DNA of 64,000 bases, from positions 3,331,501 to 3,395,500 of the forward strand of contig NZ_CP108393.1 of the NCBI RefSeq assembly GCF_035961655.1. Reading direction: 5' to 3'. Below, one piece after another: positions 18,136 to 26,667 of the stretch. The stretch comes from Streptomyces sp. NBC_01317 (GTDB lineage: Bacteria; Actinomycetota; Actinomycetes; Streptomycetales; Streptomycetaceae). The notes below the pieces were generated by a model, which saw nothing but the letters and a program-made list of their open reading frames with translations, made no database searches and was not told the origin of the DNA. Each line of letters opens with the position of its first letter. The first letter of the stretch is position 1. The position numbers and the translations under genes are program-made.

Positions 18136-18561
18136 ATGACCAGTCAAGGCGTGAGCGTCACCGGCGAGTGCGGGGCGTGCGGGGGTGTGCTGACCCGGAA
18201 GGTGGGTCAGCACATCGACCAGGACGAGGTGCGGTGGGAGACGGAGACGACCTGCACGGGCTGCCGGGCGGGCGGCTCCACCCCACCCACCTCCGGCACG
18301 ACCCCCGAGGAGATCCGCCAACTCCTCCTGACGGAACACGGCCCGGCCCGCCTCACCCTCACCGACGGCACGGCGAACCTCATCTCGGTCACCCGCGTCC
18401 TGAGCCGGACCCACGGCTTGTCGTTGGGCGAGGCGCGGACGATGGCCGCCGAGCTACGGACAACGGGGCTCGTAGGCACCCTGGTCGAGATGGAGTGGCT
18501 GGCCACGGCACTGCGCGAACGCGCGGTAACCGTGACGGTCGGCCCGGCGACGGCGGGCTGA
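18136..18561 (+). CDS. Zinc-ribbon plus L7/L12 C-terminal-like protein
   Basis: About 141 residues from ATG 18136; in-frame ATGs at 18106, 18109 and 18118 are alternatives. Residues 10-45 carry two CxxC-type pairs (CGAC and CTGC), a likely zinc ribbon. The rest (EEIRQLLLTEHGPARLTLTD, then SRTHGLSLGEARTMAAEL and EWLATALRERAVTVTV) follows the helix-strand order of the ribosomal protein L7/L12 C-terminal domain, in which GLGLKEAKDLVE is the conserved helix. Similar L7/L12-like standalone proteins occur in actinobacteria with unknown function. Whether it touches the ribosome or its GTPases is unknown. Confidence 0.7.
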   Translation: MTSQGVSVTGECGACGGVLTRKVGQHIDQDEVRWETETTCTGCRAGGSTPPTSGTTPEEIRQLLLTEHGPARLTLTDGTANLISVTRVLSRTHGLSLGEARTMAAELRTTGLVGTLVEMEWLATALRERAVTVTVGPATAG

Positions 18562-18660
18562 CTCGCAGATCACCCGCACGTGTAATTCCCTCTCCCGGCG
18601 TAGGACCGCAGACTACGTAGCGTAAGGAGGGGCCGAAAGGCCTGAGCACAGGGAGCACAC

Positions 18661-18759
18661 ATGGCAAAGAAACACCGGTCGCCGATCGGTGACGACGGAT
18701 CGCAGCCTGACCGTCCGATTCCGCCCAAGCCGCCCGAGCCCGCACCCAAACCGAAGTAG
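18661..18759 (+). CDS. Small Pro/Lys-rich peptide preceding a PIMT-like methyltransferase
   Basis: A 32-residue frame, MAKKHRSPIGDDGSQPDRP then a proline-lysine tail ending in PKPK. ATG 18661 follows GGGAG at about six bases, and a second AAGGAGG lies 30 bases upstream. It ends 11 bp before the methyltransferase gene, so the two should be co-transcribed. It contains Asp12-Gly13, the dipeptide most prone to aspartimide and isoaspartate formation and the kind of site used by PIMT-like enzymes in ribosomally made peptides. It may be a precursor or substrate peptide; no peptide maturase other than the methyltransferase is nearby. It could also be a spurious short frame, though the ribosome site argues against that. 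Confidence 0.6.
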   Translation: MAKKHRSPIGDDGSQPDRPIPPKPPEPAPKPK

Positions 18760-18770
18760 CGGCGGACCCC

Positions 18771-19949
18771 ATGCCCCGCCCTCCCGCCCCGGACATTCCC
18801 GCCCGCACGGCCGGAACGCAGCGCCTGCTGCGTGCGATCGAGCGGACCCGCGCCACGCCGATTCCCGGCGCGTGGGCGGACGTTCTGGCGCGTGTCCCCC
18901 GGGACGCCTTCCTGCCCGACGAGGTGTGGCTGAGGGACGGGGAGGGCGGGTACGTGCCGTGCGACCGTCGGCTGGATCCGGGCGGGTGGATGGGCGCCGC
19001 GTACTCGGACGTACCTCTCCTCACCCAGTTCGTGACCGAGTCCGACGGCACCCGCTCGCCCTCGTCCTCCGCGTCCATGCCCAGCATGGTCCTGCGCCTC
19101 CTGGAGGACGCCGAACTGGGCCCCGGCGCAAGGACGCTGGAGATCGGCACCGGCTCGGGTTACAACACCGCCCTCCTGTGTGCCCGCCTCGGCGACGGCC
19201 TGGTCACCTCCGTGGAAGTGGACGCGCCCCTCGCCGCCCGCGCGCGCGAGAACCTCGCCGCCCTGTCGTACTCCCCCGCCGTCATCCACACCGACGGCGC
19301 GGACGGTTGGCTCTCCCGCGCCCCGTACGACCGTGTCCTCGCCACCTGTTCCGTCCGCTCGGTGCCCGCCTCCTGGCTGGAGCAGACAGCTCCCGGCGGA
19401 CGCGTCGTGACCCCCTGGGACAGCGGATGGAGCGGTTACGGCACGCTTCGCCTGACGAAGCTCCAGGACGGCCGCGCGGAGGGCACGTTCGCCGCGTACG
19501 GCTCGTACATGCTGATCAACGGCCAGCGCACCGACATCGAGCTGTTCCGCGACGTCCTGCGCGAGGGCCAGACGCCCGACACGGGGACAACTTCCCTCTC
19601 CCCGTGGGCCGTTGCCGGGGCCGACCCCGCGCTCGACTTCCACCTCGGGCTGACGGTCCCGGGCGCCTGGTACTCCTGGGACACCGAGTCCGCCGCCGCC
19701 CACACCCGGCTGTGGATCGCCGACACCACCGCGAGGAGCTGGGCGCGCGTCGACTACGACGGCCGGCAGAGCGAGACGTTCCGCACGGCCCAGTACGGAC
19801 CGCGCCGCCTCTGGGACGAGATCCGCGCGTCCCACGACCGGTGGACGCGGACCGGCCGGCCCGCGATCGGCCGTTACGGGCTGACCGTCACATCCGAGGG
19901 GCAGACGGCCTGGCTGGACAGCCCGGACACACCCGTGGCGCCTCCGTGA
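18771..19949 (+). CDS. Protein-L-isoaspartate O-methyltransferase-like protein
   Basis: A 392-residue SAM-dependent methyltransferase of the PIMT (PCMT) family. The N-terminal part contains VPRDAFLPDEVW and a VPLLTQF segment that resemble the PIMT substrate loop. Motif I is LEIGTGSGYNTALL near residue 123, followed by VTSVEVDAPLAARARENLAA. The C-terminal 180 residues exceed the roughly 210-residue repair enzyme and match the extended PIMT homologues found in actinobacterial RiPP and housekeeping loci. It should methylate aspartate or isoaspartate carboxyls. The 32-residue peptide gene lies 11 bp upstream, making that peptide or a general protein pool the candidate substrate. Confidence 0.85.
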   Translation: MPRPPAPDIPARTAGTQRLLRAIERTRATPIPGAWADVLARVPRDAFLPDEVWLRDGEGGYVPCDRRLDPGGWMGAAYSDVPLLTQFVTESDGTRSPSSSASMPSMVLRLLEDAELGPGARTLEIGTGSGYNTALLCARLGDGLVTSVEVDAPLAARARENLAALSYSPAVIHTDGADGWLSRAPYDRVLATCSVRSVPASWLEQTAPGGRVVTPWDSGWSGYGTLRLTKLQDGRAEGTFAAYGSYMLINGQRTDIELFRDVLREGQTPDTGTTSLSPWAVAGADPALDFHLGLTVPGAWYSWDTESAAAHTRLWIADTTARSWARVDYDGRQSETFRTAQYGPRRLWDEIRASHDRWTRTGRPAIGRYGLTVTSEGQTAWLDSPDTPVAPP

Positions 19950-19993
19950 TCGCGGGCTTGGGGTGGGTGCGGGGCCGGGGCCGTTCGGAGGGG

Positions 19994-20980
19994 CTACGGC
20001 GTCAGTACGATGCGGCCGAAGACCTCGCCCGCGTCCATCTTCCGGTGCGCCAGAGCCGCCTGGTCCAGTGGCAGCAGTTCATGCACCACCGCCTCGATCT
20101 CCCCCCGGCTCGCCGCCGCGAAGTGCCCGGCTCGCGCGGTGGCCCGGTCGGCCGCGGGGACGGTGTCCGTGCTGAGCGTGGAGAACGACAGCGACTTCTG
20201 GAAGGCCGCCGTCATCCTCGTACCGAAGTCCGCCGGTGGCCGGCCCCCGACGATGCCCACGACCACCATGCGGCCGTTCGGGTTGAGCCGGTCGAGGAAC
20301 GACGGCAGGTGCTCACCGGCCACCACGTCGATGATGACGTCGTAGCCCGCAGGAGCGTCCTCCCCTCCGGAGCCGGAGCCGGAACCGGAGCCGGAGCCGG
20401 ACCGGTCCAGTACGTGCGTCGCGCCCAGCTTCCGCAGCCGCTCCCCGCGATCCCCCGACGACGTGGTGACCGCCACCGCGCCGGCCCCGCCCCGGGCCGC
20501 GAACTGCACCGCCATGATCCCGAGGCTGCCCGCCGCGCCCCGTACCAGAACCGTCTCCCCGGGTACGAAACGGGCACGAGCCAGCCCGAAGTGCGCCACC
20601 ACCCCCGCGCTGCCGAGCGTCACCGCGTCGGTGGCGGACAGGTCCGCGGGCAGGGGAAGGACCTCCGTGACCGGCGCGACGGCCTGTTCGACATAGCCTC
20701 CGCCGGTGCCGGTGAATCCCCACACCCGCCGTCCGACCCACGACGCGTCGACACCGTCACCGACCGCCGTGACCGTGCCCGCCACCTCACCACCCGGGAT
20801 GTGGCCCTCCTTGAAGCCGTAGGCCGCCAGGACCCCGCTCCGGATCAGGGTGTCGACACCGCCGACGCCGATCGCCTCGGTGGCGATCACCACCTGCCCG
20901 GCGGCGGGAACGGGGTCGGGGACGTCGACCACCACCAGTCCCTCGGGACGTCCGAACTCTCGGATCGAAACTGCCTTCAC
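19994..20980 (-). CDS. Zinc-type alcohol dehydrogenase/quinone oxidoreductase family protein
   Basis: A 328-residue MDR-family oxidoreductase starting at GTG 20980. The N-terminal GroES-like fold includes GHIPGGEVAGTVTAVGDGVD. The NADPH-binding Rossmann motif is VLVRGAAGSLGIMAVQFAA near residue 140. The structural and catalytic zinc cysteines are absent, so it is of the quinone oxidoreductase type. At about residues 195-206 there is a glycine-serine repeat ([15 protein letters not shown]) from a GC-rich microsatellite; it sits in a surface loop and is unlikely to be conserved. It is divergent from a TetR gene with a palindrome between them, so the TetR protein probably represses it. Confidence 0.9.
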   Translation of the reverse strand: MKAVSIREFGRPEGLVVVDVPDPVPAAGQVVIATEAIGVGGVDTLIRSGVLAAYGFKEGHIPGGEVAGTVTAVGDGVDASWVGRRVWGFTGTGGGYVEQAVAPVTEVLPLPADLSATDAVTLGSAGVVAHFGLARARFVPGETVLVRGAAGSLGIMAVQFAARGGAGAVAVTTSSGDRGERLRKLGATHVLDRSGSGSGSGSGSGGEDAPAGYDVIIDVVAGEHLPSFLDRLNPNGRMVVVGIVGGRPPADFGTRMTAAFQKSLSFSTLSTDTVPAADRATARAGHFAAASRGEIEAVVHELLPLDQAALAHRKMDAGEVFGRIVLTP

Positions 20981-21034
20981 CGTGGTCTCCTTCTCCTCGG
21001 TCCGACGCTCTCGGTCCGACCGTTTCGCGACGCT

Positions 21035-21054
21035 AACGGACGCCCCCGTCCGTT
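21035..21054. promoter_or_regulatory. Putative TetR operator
   Basis: Palindrome AACGGACG (21035-21042), CCCC, CGTCCGTT (21047-21054) in the 91-bp gap between the oxidoreductase and TetR genes. An 8-bp perfect dyad just before the regulator start suits autoregulation and repression of the divergent gene. Confidence 0.6.
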
Positions 21055-21071
21055 TCGCTAAAGTGAGAGTG

Positions 21072-21707
21072 GTGACAACCCGATTGCCTCATGTGCCGCA
21101 CGCCCCGCGCTCCGACGCCGCGGACAACCGCGCGCGCATCCTCGACGCGGCCCGCGCGCTCTTCTCCGCCGACGGGCTGAGCGTGCCGATCCGGGAGATC
21201 GCGCGGCGCGCGGGGGTGGGGCCCGCCACCCTGTACCGCCACTTCCCGACCAAGCAGGCCCTGGTCACCGAGGCCTTCGCGGACCAGATGCGCGCGTGCC
21301 GCGCCCTCGTCGACGAAGGGAGCGCCGACCCCGACCCCTGGCACGGCCTCTGCCTGGTCATCGAGAAGATCTGCGAGCTGCACGCCCGGGACAGGGGCTT
21401 CACGGAAGCCTTCATGGCGACCTTCCCGACACCGACGGAGGTCACCGCGAGCCGCGCGTACACGGTGAAGACGGTCACCGAACTGGCCCGGCGCGCGAAG
21501 GAGGCCGGTCACCTGCGTCCCGACTTCCTGGTCCCGGACGACCTGATCCTCATGCTCATGGGGAACCAGGGCATCCGCGCGGCCACGCCCGCCGCCCAGG
21601 TGGCGGCCTCCCGGCGTTTCGCGGCCTTCGTGATCCAGGTGATCCAGGCCTCCCCGCAGCACGCGCCGCTCCCGCCCGCCGCGTGGCTGGCACCCGCGCA
21701 CTTCTGA
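21072..21707 (+). CDS. TetR family transcriptional regulator
   Basis: A 211-residue TetR regulator. The helix-turn-helix reads RARILDAARALFSADGLSVP, then REIARRAGVGPATLYRHFPT and KQALVTEAF, fully typical. The C-terminal ligand domain (DPWHGLCLVIEKICELHARD onward) resembles the SbtR-like group. GTG at 21072 is taken as start; GTGs at 21069 and 21063 are equally possible, all very close to the palindrome at 21035-21054, so the transcript may have almost no leader. It should control the divergent oxidoreductase gene. Confidence 0.9.
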   Translation: MTTRLPHVPHAPRSDAADNRARILDAARALFSADGLSVPIREIARRAGVGPATLYRHFPTKQALVTEAFADQMRACRALVDEGSADPDPWHGLCLVIEKICELHARDRGFTEAFMATFPTPTEVTASRAYTVKTVTELARRAKEAGHLRPDFLVPDDLILMLMGNQGIRAATPAAQVAASRRFAAFVIQVIQASPQHAPLPPAAWLAPAHF

Positions 21708-21758
21708 GACCGTCACCATCGGGCCTGTCGGCCTACGGGTGATCGCGGCCGGCGTCGG

Positions 21759-23081
21759 TCAGAGCCGGGCCGCGCGGTCCAGCAGGAAGAGGCGTTCGCG
21801 GGCGTTGCGGGTCAGGGCAGCCGCTCGTTCGAACTCCGACCTCGCCTCCTCCGTACGGCCCAGCCGCGCGAGCAGGTCGCCGCGCACGCTCGGCAGCAAG
21901 TGGTAGCCCTTCAGGGCCGGTTCGTCCGCCAGGGCGTCGACCAGGGGCAGGGCCGCCGCCGGGCCCTCGGCCATCGACACGGCGACCGCGCGGTTCAGTT
22001 CCACCACCGGGGACGGGGTCAGGGCGACGAGCTGTCCGTACAGCGAGGCGATCGCCGTCCAGTCCGTCTCCTCGTACGTACGGGCCCGGGCGTGGCACGC
22101 CGCGATGGCGGCCTGGAGGACGTACGGGCCCGGCGGGCGGCCCAGCGCGCCCGCCCGGGTGAGCGCGGCGAAGCCGCGGCGGACGAGGAGCTGGTTCCAG
22201 CGGGCGCGGTTCTGGTCGGCGAGCAGCACCGGCTCGCCGTCGGGGCCGGTCCGCGCGGGCATCCGGGACGCCTGGAGTTCCAACAGGGCGGCCAGCGCGT
22301 GGACTTCGGGCTCCTCGTCCATCAGCCCACTGAGCACCCGCACGAGCCGCAGCGCGTCCTCGCACAGGCCGGGGCGTACCCAGTCGTCACCGGCGGTCGC
22401 GGAGTAACCCTCGTTGAAGATCAGGTAGATGACCTCCAGGACGGAGGAGAGGCGCTGCGCGCGCTCGGCACCGTACGGCACCTCGAACGGCACCCCCGCC
22501 TTGGCGAGGCCGCGCTTGGCGCGCACGATGCGCTGCGCCACGGTCGCCTCGGGGGCCAGGAAGGCGCGGGCGATCTCGTCGGTGGTGAGTCCGCCGAGGA
22601 GGCGCAGGGTGAGGGCGATCCGGGCCTCGGTGGAGAGGACCGGGTGGCAGGAGGTGAAGATGAGACGCAGGAGGTCGTCGTCGATGTCGTCGGCCCCGGC
22701 CCCGATACCGGTGATGTTCGCGGTGTCGGGCGGCGGGACGTCCTCCAGGGTGCGGCCGACCTCGGCGAGCTTGCGGGCGTACGTCTCCCGGCGCCGTACG
22801 AGATCGACGGCACGGTTCCTGGCGGTGGCCATGAGCCAGGCTCCCGGCTTCTCAGGGACGCCCGACTCCGGCCATCGTTCCAAGGCCGCGACCAGGGCGT
22901 CCTGCGCCAGCTCCTCGGCAATGCCGACGTCGCGGACGATGCGGGCGACGGCGGCGATGATGCGCGCGGACTCGATCCTGAACACCGCTTCGACGGCGCT
23001 GTCCGGGCTCTGGGGCCCGCCCGCCTCCGGCCCGCCCGTTCCCGGCCCGTCCGCTCCCGACTTGTCTGCTCCCACGGCCAC
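21759..23081 (-). CDS. ECF sigma factor with C-terminal TPR-like extension (ECF42 type)
   Basis: A 440-residue sigma factor. Region 2 includes ARIVRDVGIAEELAQDALVA and ARNRAVDLVRR (about residues 45-98); region 4 includes LTLRLLGGLTTDEIARAFLA and PEATVAQRIVRAKRGLAKAG (about 155-200). After these the protein continues for more than 200 residues with helical repeats ending in GRTEEARSEFERAAAL. This long extension defines the ECF42 group, which lacks an anti-sigma factor and is found beside DGPF (YCII) proteins, exactly as here. The first 25 residues are Gly/Pro-rich. It probably starts transcription of the small neighbouring gene and of stress or metabolic targets. Confidence 0.92.
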   Translation of the reverse strand: MAVGADKSGADGPGTGGPEAGGPQSPDSAVEAVFRIESARIIAAVARIVRDVGIAEELAQDALVAALERWPESGVPEKPGAWLMATARNRAVDLVRRRETYARKLAEVGRTLEDVPPPDTANITGIGAGADDIDDDLLRLIFTSCHPVLSTEARIALTLRLLGGLTTDEIARAFLAPEATVAQRIVRAKRGLAKAGVPFEVPYGAERAQRLSSVLEVIYLIFNEGYSATAGDDWVRPGLCEDALRLVRVLSGLMDEEPEVHALAALLELQASRMPARTGPDGEPVLLADQNRARWNQLLVRRGFAALTRAGALGRPPGPYVLQAAIAACHARARTYEETDWTAIASLYGQLVALTPSPVVELNRAVAVSMAEGPAAALPLVDALADEPALKGYHLLPSVRGDLLARLGRTEEARSEFERAAALTRNARERLFLLDRAARL

Positions 23082-23139
23082 CCATCAGAACACCGGGGGC
23101 AGGCGAGGGCAAACGGTGACGAGAGCGGCCCCGGCCCCG

Positions 23140-23175
23140 GGGAAGGCCCCGGGACCCGGGAAGGCCCCGGGCCCC
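23140..23175. repeat. Two tandem 18-bp GC-rich repeats
   Basis: Two near-identical 18-mers beginning GGGAAGGCCCCGGG fill the gap between the ECF42 gene and its DGPF partner. Each is self-complementary around GGCCCCGGG, so hairpins can form. Possibly an attenuator; possibly only slippage-derived. Confidence 0.5.
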
Positions 23176-23189
23176 GGGAGCGGCCCGCC

Positions 23190-23546
23190 CTAGCCCTGCA
23201 CGATCTCGCGCACCTCGCTCGCGATCTCCCACTCCGCCTCGTGGATCTCCACGAAGCGCCGGGCCCACACGACCGCCTCGTCCCGGTCCGCCGCCTGGAT
23301 GATCGCGTACCCGCCGACGACCTCCTTGGTCTCGGTGAACGGCCCGTCGGTGACGGAGATCTTCCCGCCGCTCTGCCGGATCCGTACCCCCTGCGCGGTC
23401 GGCAGCAGCCCCGCGGTGTCCACCAGGACGTCCGCCTTGGTCATCTCCTCGATCAGCTCGCCCATGCGCCGCATCAGCTCCTCGCTGGGGCCGCCGGCGG
23501 GGGCGTTGTTCTCGTCAATACGGACCATCATCAGAAAGCGCGGCAT
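23190..23546 (-). CDS. YCII/DGPF family protein, ECF42 partner
   Basis: A 118-residue ferredoxin-like fold protein starting MPRFLMMVRIDEN and carrying the diagnostic VTDGPFTETKEVVGGY motif. DGPF proteins are nearly always encoded next to ECF42 sigma factors and are often their transcriptional targets. Their biochemical role is not established; the YCII fold is related to dehydratase-like enzymes. The gene lies upstream of the sigma gene on the same strand, so both may be transcribed together. The ATG at 23546 is unambiguous from the conserved N-terminus. Confidence 0.9.
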   Translation of the reverse strand: MPRFLMMVRIDENNAPAGGPSEELMRRMGELIEEMTKADVLVDTAGLLPTAQGVRIRQSGGKISVTDGPFTETKEVVGGYAIIQAADRDEAVVWARRFVEIHEAEWEIASEVREIVQG

Positions 23547-23667
23547 GGTGACTCCTCGGTGCCGGGTGGTGCGGTGGTGAGGCGGGCCGTTCCCGCCTCT
23601 CACCTGTACGTCGAACGGCCGGCACCGGAATCGACACGGGCCGGAGAATCAATCGCAGGAGATCCCT

Positions 23668-25125
23668 CTACGACCCGGATCCGGACCCCACGCCCGCCCC
23701 GGACCCCGCCGGCGGGATGTTGTGGTTCAGCCGGAACATGTTCCCCGGGTCACGGGCCGCCTTGATCTCCTGGAGCCGTGCGTACGTGGGCGCGTCGAAG
23801 GCCAGCCGTACCCGCTCCGACGTGACGTCGTCCGCCCCCAGGAAATTGGTGTGCTTCCGCACGCTCAGCCACGGCTCCAGCCGCTCCATCACCTCGCTCC
23901 CGACCGTCCGGTACCCGTCGGGGTCCTCGCCGGGCGGGACAAACGCGAAGGCGAAGACGGCGAAGGCCGCGTCGCGGGTCCCGACCACGTTCGGCGCGCC
24001 GGAGTAGCGGCTCAGCGCGCCACCGAGCTGGCGCAGGTCCACGACGTTGACCCGGGCGTCGGACTCCGGGCCCGCGACCTCCAGAAGGGCGTCGATGGTC
24101 TCCGGCGTCACCTCGTCCAGCACCGCGAAGTGCTCGACCGAGCTGATCCCGTCCGGCGGATCCACGCTGATGGCGTCGAACTCCGTGAACGGGCGCGGGG
24201 TCACGGTGTCCAGCAGCACCGGCGCCGCCGCCCGCAGCGGGGCGATCAGCTCCTCGCCGTCGGCCTCCGAACCGAGCCAGGAGAACCGTACGGCCGCGGT
24301 CAGCCGCCCCCGCATGAAGTCCGGGAGCGTGGGCAGGTCGGGCAGGCGTAGGAGGACGGCGGACGACATCAGCTCTTCCGGGGCCGTCGTCGTGAACCGC
24401 TGGTACGCGTGCAGCACCTCCCGGGCGTCGTCACCGGAGAAGTACAGGGCACCCGCGTACAGCTGGGTCACCGGGAAGAGGGAGAACTCCATCGCGGTGA
24501 CCACCCCGAAATTGCCCTTCCCGCCGCGCAGCGCCCAGAAGAGGTCGTCCTCGGAGTCGCGGGAGGCGTGGCGCAGCTCGCCGTCCGCCGTGACCAGGTC
24601 GATCCACTGGACGTGGTCGGCCGCCCACCCGAAGGCCCGGCCCATGGTCACGCTGAGGCCGCCGCCGAGGGTGTAGCCGACCACGCCGACGTCCGCCGCG
24701 GACCCGACGAGCGGGGCCAGGCCGTGGACGGCGGCCTCGGCGACGACCTGCTGCCAGCGCACCCCCGCCTCGACCCGGACCGTACGCTCCCCGGCGTCGA
24801 TCGACAGCCCCGTCATCCGGCGGGTCGTGATCATGACGGCGTCCTCGGGGACGTCCCCCGTGGGGCCGTGCCCGGTGGCGAGGACGGCGACCGGACGCCC
24901 GTACCGCCCCGCGAAGCGCACCGCGCTCAGGACGTCCGCCGCGTCCGCGGCGCCGACGATCACGGCGGGACGGTGGGTGACCACGCGGTTGAAGCCGGTG
25001 GCCTCCTCGGCGTAGCCGTCGTCACCGGGGAGGAAGACGGGTCCCGCGACATCGACGGTGAGCGTGCGGATGTCACGGGGAGAGAACGGCCGGGGGCCGG
25101 AGGGGAGGTTCGGTGCCGAGGTCAT
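23668..25125 (-). CDS. FAD-binding oxidoreductase (berberine bridge enzyme-like)
   Basis: A 485-residue flavoprotein with a PCMH-type FAD domain followed by a BBE C-terminus (RLQEIKAARDPGNMFRLNHN, the usual closing motif). In VLATGHGPTGD, His86 aligns with the residue that carries covalent FAD in this family. The cysteine that makes a second covalent link in bicovalent enzymes is not seen (LVGSAADVGVVGYTLGGG), so at most one link is expected. The tail after residue 470 is a Gly-Ser-Ala repeat. Substrate unknown; such enzymes oxidise sugars or secondary metabolites. The start ATG 25125 follows a GAAAGG ribosome site. It is co-directional with the upstream small gene and tsaD but separated by about 100 bp. 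Confidence 0.88.
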   Translation of the reverse strand: MTSAPNLPSGPRPFSPRDIRTLTVDVAGPVFLPGDDGYAEEATGFNRVVTHRPAVIVGAADAADVLSAVRFAGRYGRPVAVLATGHGPTGDVPEDAVMITTRRMTGLSIDAGERTVRVEAGVRWQQVVAEAAVHGLAPLVGSAADVGVVGYTLGGGLSVTMGRAFGWAADHVQWIDLVTADGELRHASRDSEDDLFWALRGGKGNFGVVTAMEFSLFPVTQLYAGALYFSGDDAREVLHAYQRFTTTAPEELMSSAVLLRLPDLPTLPDFMRGRLTAAVRFSWLGSEADGEELIAPLRAAAPVLLDTVTPRPFTEFDAISVDPPDGISSVEHFAVLDEVTPETIDALLEVAGPESDARVNVVDLRQLGGALSRYSGAPNVVGTRDAAFAVFAFAFVPPGEDPDGYRTVGSEVMERLEPWLSVRKHTNFLGADDVTSERVRLAFDAPTYARLQEIKAARDPGNMFRLNHNIPPAGSGAGVGSGSGS

Positions 25126-25231
25126 ACGAACGTGCCTTTCGGGATGCGGTACGCGCGGCTCGGCGCGCGCGAGTGTCCCCCCGCATCCCATCCTGTCGCT
25201 ATTTGTAGCGATCTGCCCCTTTTGCCGGGCG

Positions 25232-25495
25232 CTAGCCGTCCCCGAGCGACTCGAAGCGCCAGCGGTGCACCGGCCGGGCGGTCAACTCCGCGGGAGGATC
25301 GGGCAGTTCGGGGACATCGGCGTCGTACGGGCCGTCCCACCAGGTGAGAGCCAGGATCCGGCCGCCGGGGGCGCGCAGCAGCTCGCGGCGGAGCGGCTCG
25401 TACGGCAACTCCGCCCCGCGCGCGCGGGCCCACTCCAGCAGCTCCGCGCCCCGGCCGTCGGCGGCCTTGGCCTCCCACATGAGAGCGACCGTCAT
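25232..25495 (-). CDS. Small conserved-looking protein coupled to tsaD
   Basis: An 87-residue protein I do not recognise. It reads as one compact alpha-beta domain: [19 protein letters not shown], then GGRILALTWWDGPYDADVPE and a final VHRWRFESLG. Its pattern recalls antibiotic-biosynthesis-monooxygenase-like or other ferredoxin-fold dimers, but that is a guess. The ATG overlaps the tsaD stop (ATGA), so it is translationally coupled and belongs to the tsa operon. Confidence 0.75.
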   Translation of the reverse strand: MTVALMWEAKAADGRGAELLEWARARGAELPYEPLRRELLRAPGGRILALTWWDGPYDADVPELPDPPAELTARPVHRWRFESLGDG

Positions 25496-26667
25496 CAGTA
25501 GAGGTTGTCCTTAGCCAGCTCGTGGACGTGGTCATGGTCGTGCCCATGCCCATGCCCGTGTCCTTGCCCATGATCCTGATCACGCTCAGGCTCAGGCTCA
25601 GGCTCAGGCTCATTGGCATGCGTACGACCGGGCACATGCGGCTCCGTCACCGGCAGCGACGAATCCGCCGAGAGGTCCCAGTCCGACGCCGGCCGATTCC
25701 GCGCCACCATCTCCGCGCCCAGCGCCGCGACCATCGCGCCGTTGTCCGTGCACAGCCCGGGGCGCGGCACCCGCAGCCGGATGCCCGCGCGCTCGCAGCG
25801 CTCGGCGGCGAGCGCGCGCAGCCGCGAGTTCGCGGCGACCCCGCCGCCGATCATCAGATGATCGACCCCCTGGTCCTTGCACGCGCGGACCGCCTTCCGC
25901 GTCAGCACGTCCACGACCGCCTCCTGGAACGACGCCGCCACATCTCGTACGGGCACGTCCTCGCCCGCGTTCCGCTTCGCCTCGATCCAGCGCGCCACGG
26001 ACGTCTTCAGCCCGGAGAAGGAGAAGTCGTACGGCGCGTCCCTCGGCCCGGTCAGCCCGCGCGGGAAGGCGATCGCGGCCGGATCGCCCTCCTTGGCCAG
26101 CCGGTCGATCACCGGACCTCCGGGGAAGCCCAGGTGCAGCACCCGCGCGATCTTGTCGAAGGCCTCACCCGCGGCGTCGTCGATGGTCGCGCCCATGGGC
26201 CGTACGTCGGAGGTGATGTCCGGCGCCAGCAGCAACGACGAGTGGCCGCCGCTCACCAGCAGCGCCATCGTCGGCTCGGGCAGCGGGCCGTGCTCCAGCT
26301 GGTCGACGCAGATGTGGGAGGCCAGGTGGTTCACGCCGTAGAGCGGCTTGCCGAGCGCGTACGCGTACGCCTTCGCCGCCGACACCCCCACCAGCAGCGC
26401 CCCCGCCAGGCCGGGGCCCGACGTCACCGCGATCCCGTCGAGGTCGCGGGCGCTGACGCCCGCCTCCTTGAGCGCGCGCTCGATGGTCGGCACCATCGCC
26501 TCCAGATGCGCCCGGGAGGCGATCTCGGGCACCACACCGCCGAAGCGCGCGTGTTCGTCGACGCTCGACGCGACGGTGTCGGCGAGCAGGGTCGTACCGC
26601 GCACGATGCCGACGCCTGTCTCGTCGCAGGAGGTCTCGATACCGAGGACGAGAGGTTCGTCAGCCAT
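25495..26667 (-). CDS. tsaD: tRNA N6-adenosine threonylcarbamoyltransferase TsaD
   Basis: A 390-residue Kae1/Qri7/YgjD-family protein that transfers threonylcarbamoyl to A37 of ANN-decoding tRNAs, acting with TsaB and Tsa[15 protein letters not shown] opens the ASKHA ATPase fold. The metal ligands His114 and His118 lie in [11 protein letters not shown], and the third in the [10 protein letters not shown] region (Asp). [13 protein letters not shown] and [13 protein letters not shown] are present. The last 40 residues are unusual: an EPEPEPEPE run made by GCTCAG repeats, followed by alternating Gly/Asp-His ([18 protein letters not shown]), a potential metal-binding tail absent from ordinary TsaD. 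The gene overlaps rimI upstream by 8 bp and the 87-residue gene downstream. Confidence 0.96.
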   Translation of the reverse strand: MADEPLVLGIETSCDETGVGIVRGTTLLADTVASSVDEHARFGGVVPEIASRAHLEAMVPTIERALKEAGVSARDLDGIAVTSGPGLAGALLVGVSAAKAYAYALGKPLYGVNHLASHICVDQLEHGPLPEPTMALLVSGGHSSLLLAPDITSDVRPMGATIDDAAGEAFDKIARVLHLGFPGGPVIDRLAKEGDPAAIAFPRGLTGPRDAPYDFSFSGLKTSVARWIEAKRNAGEDVPVRDVAASFQEAVVDVLTRKAVRACKDQGVDHLMIGGGVAANSRLRALAAERCERAGIRLRVPRPGLCTDNGAMVAALGAEMVARNRPASDWDLSADSSLPVTEPHVPGRTHANEPEPEPEPERDQDHGQGHGHGHGHDHDHVHELAKDNLY

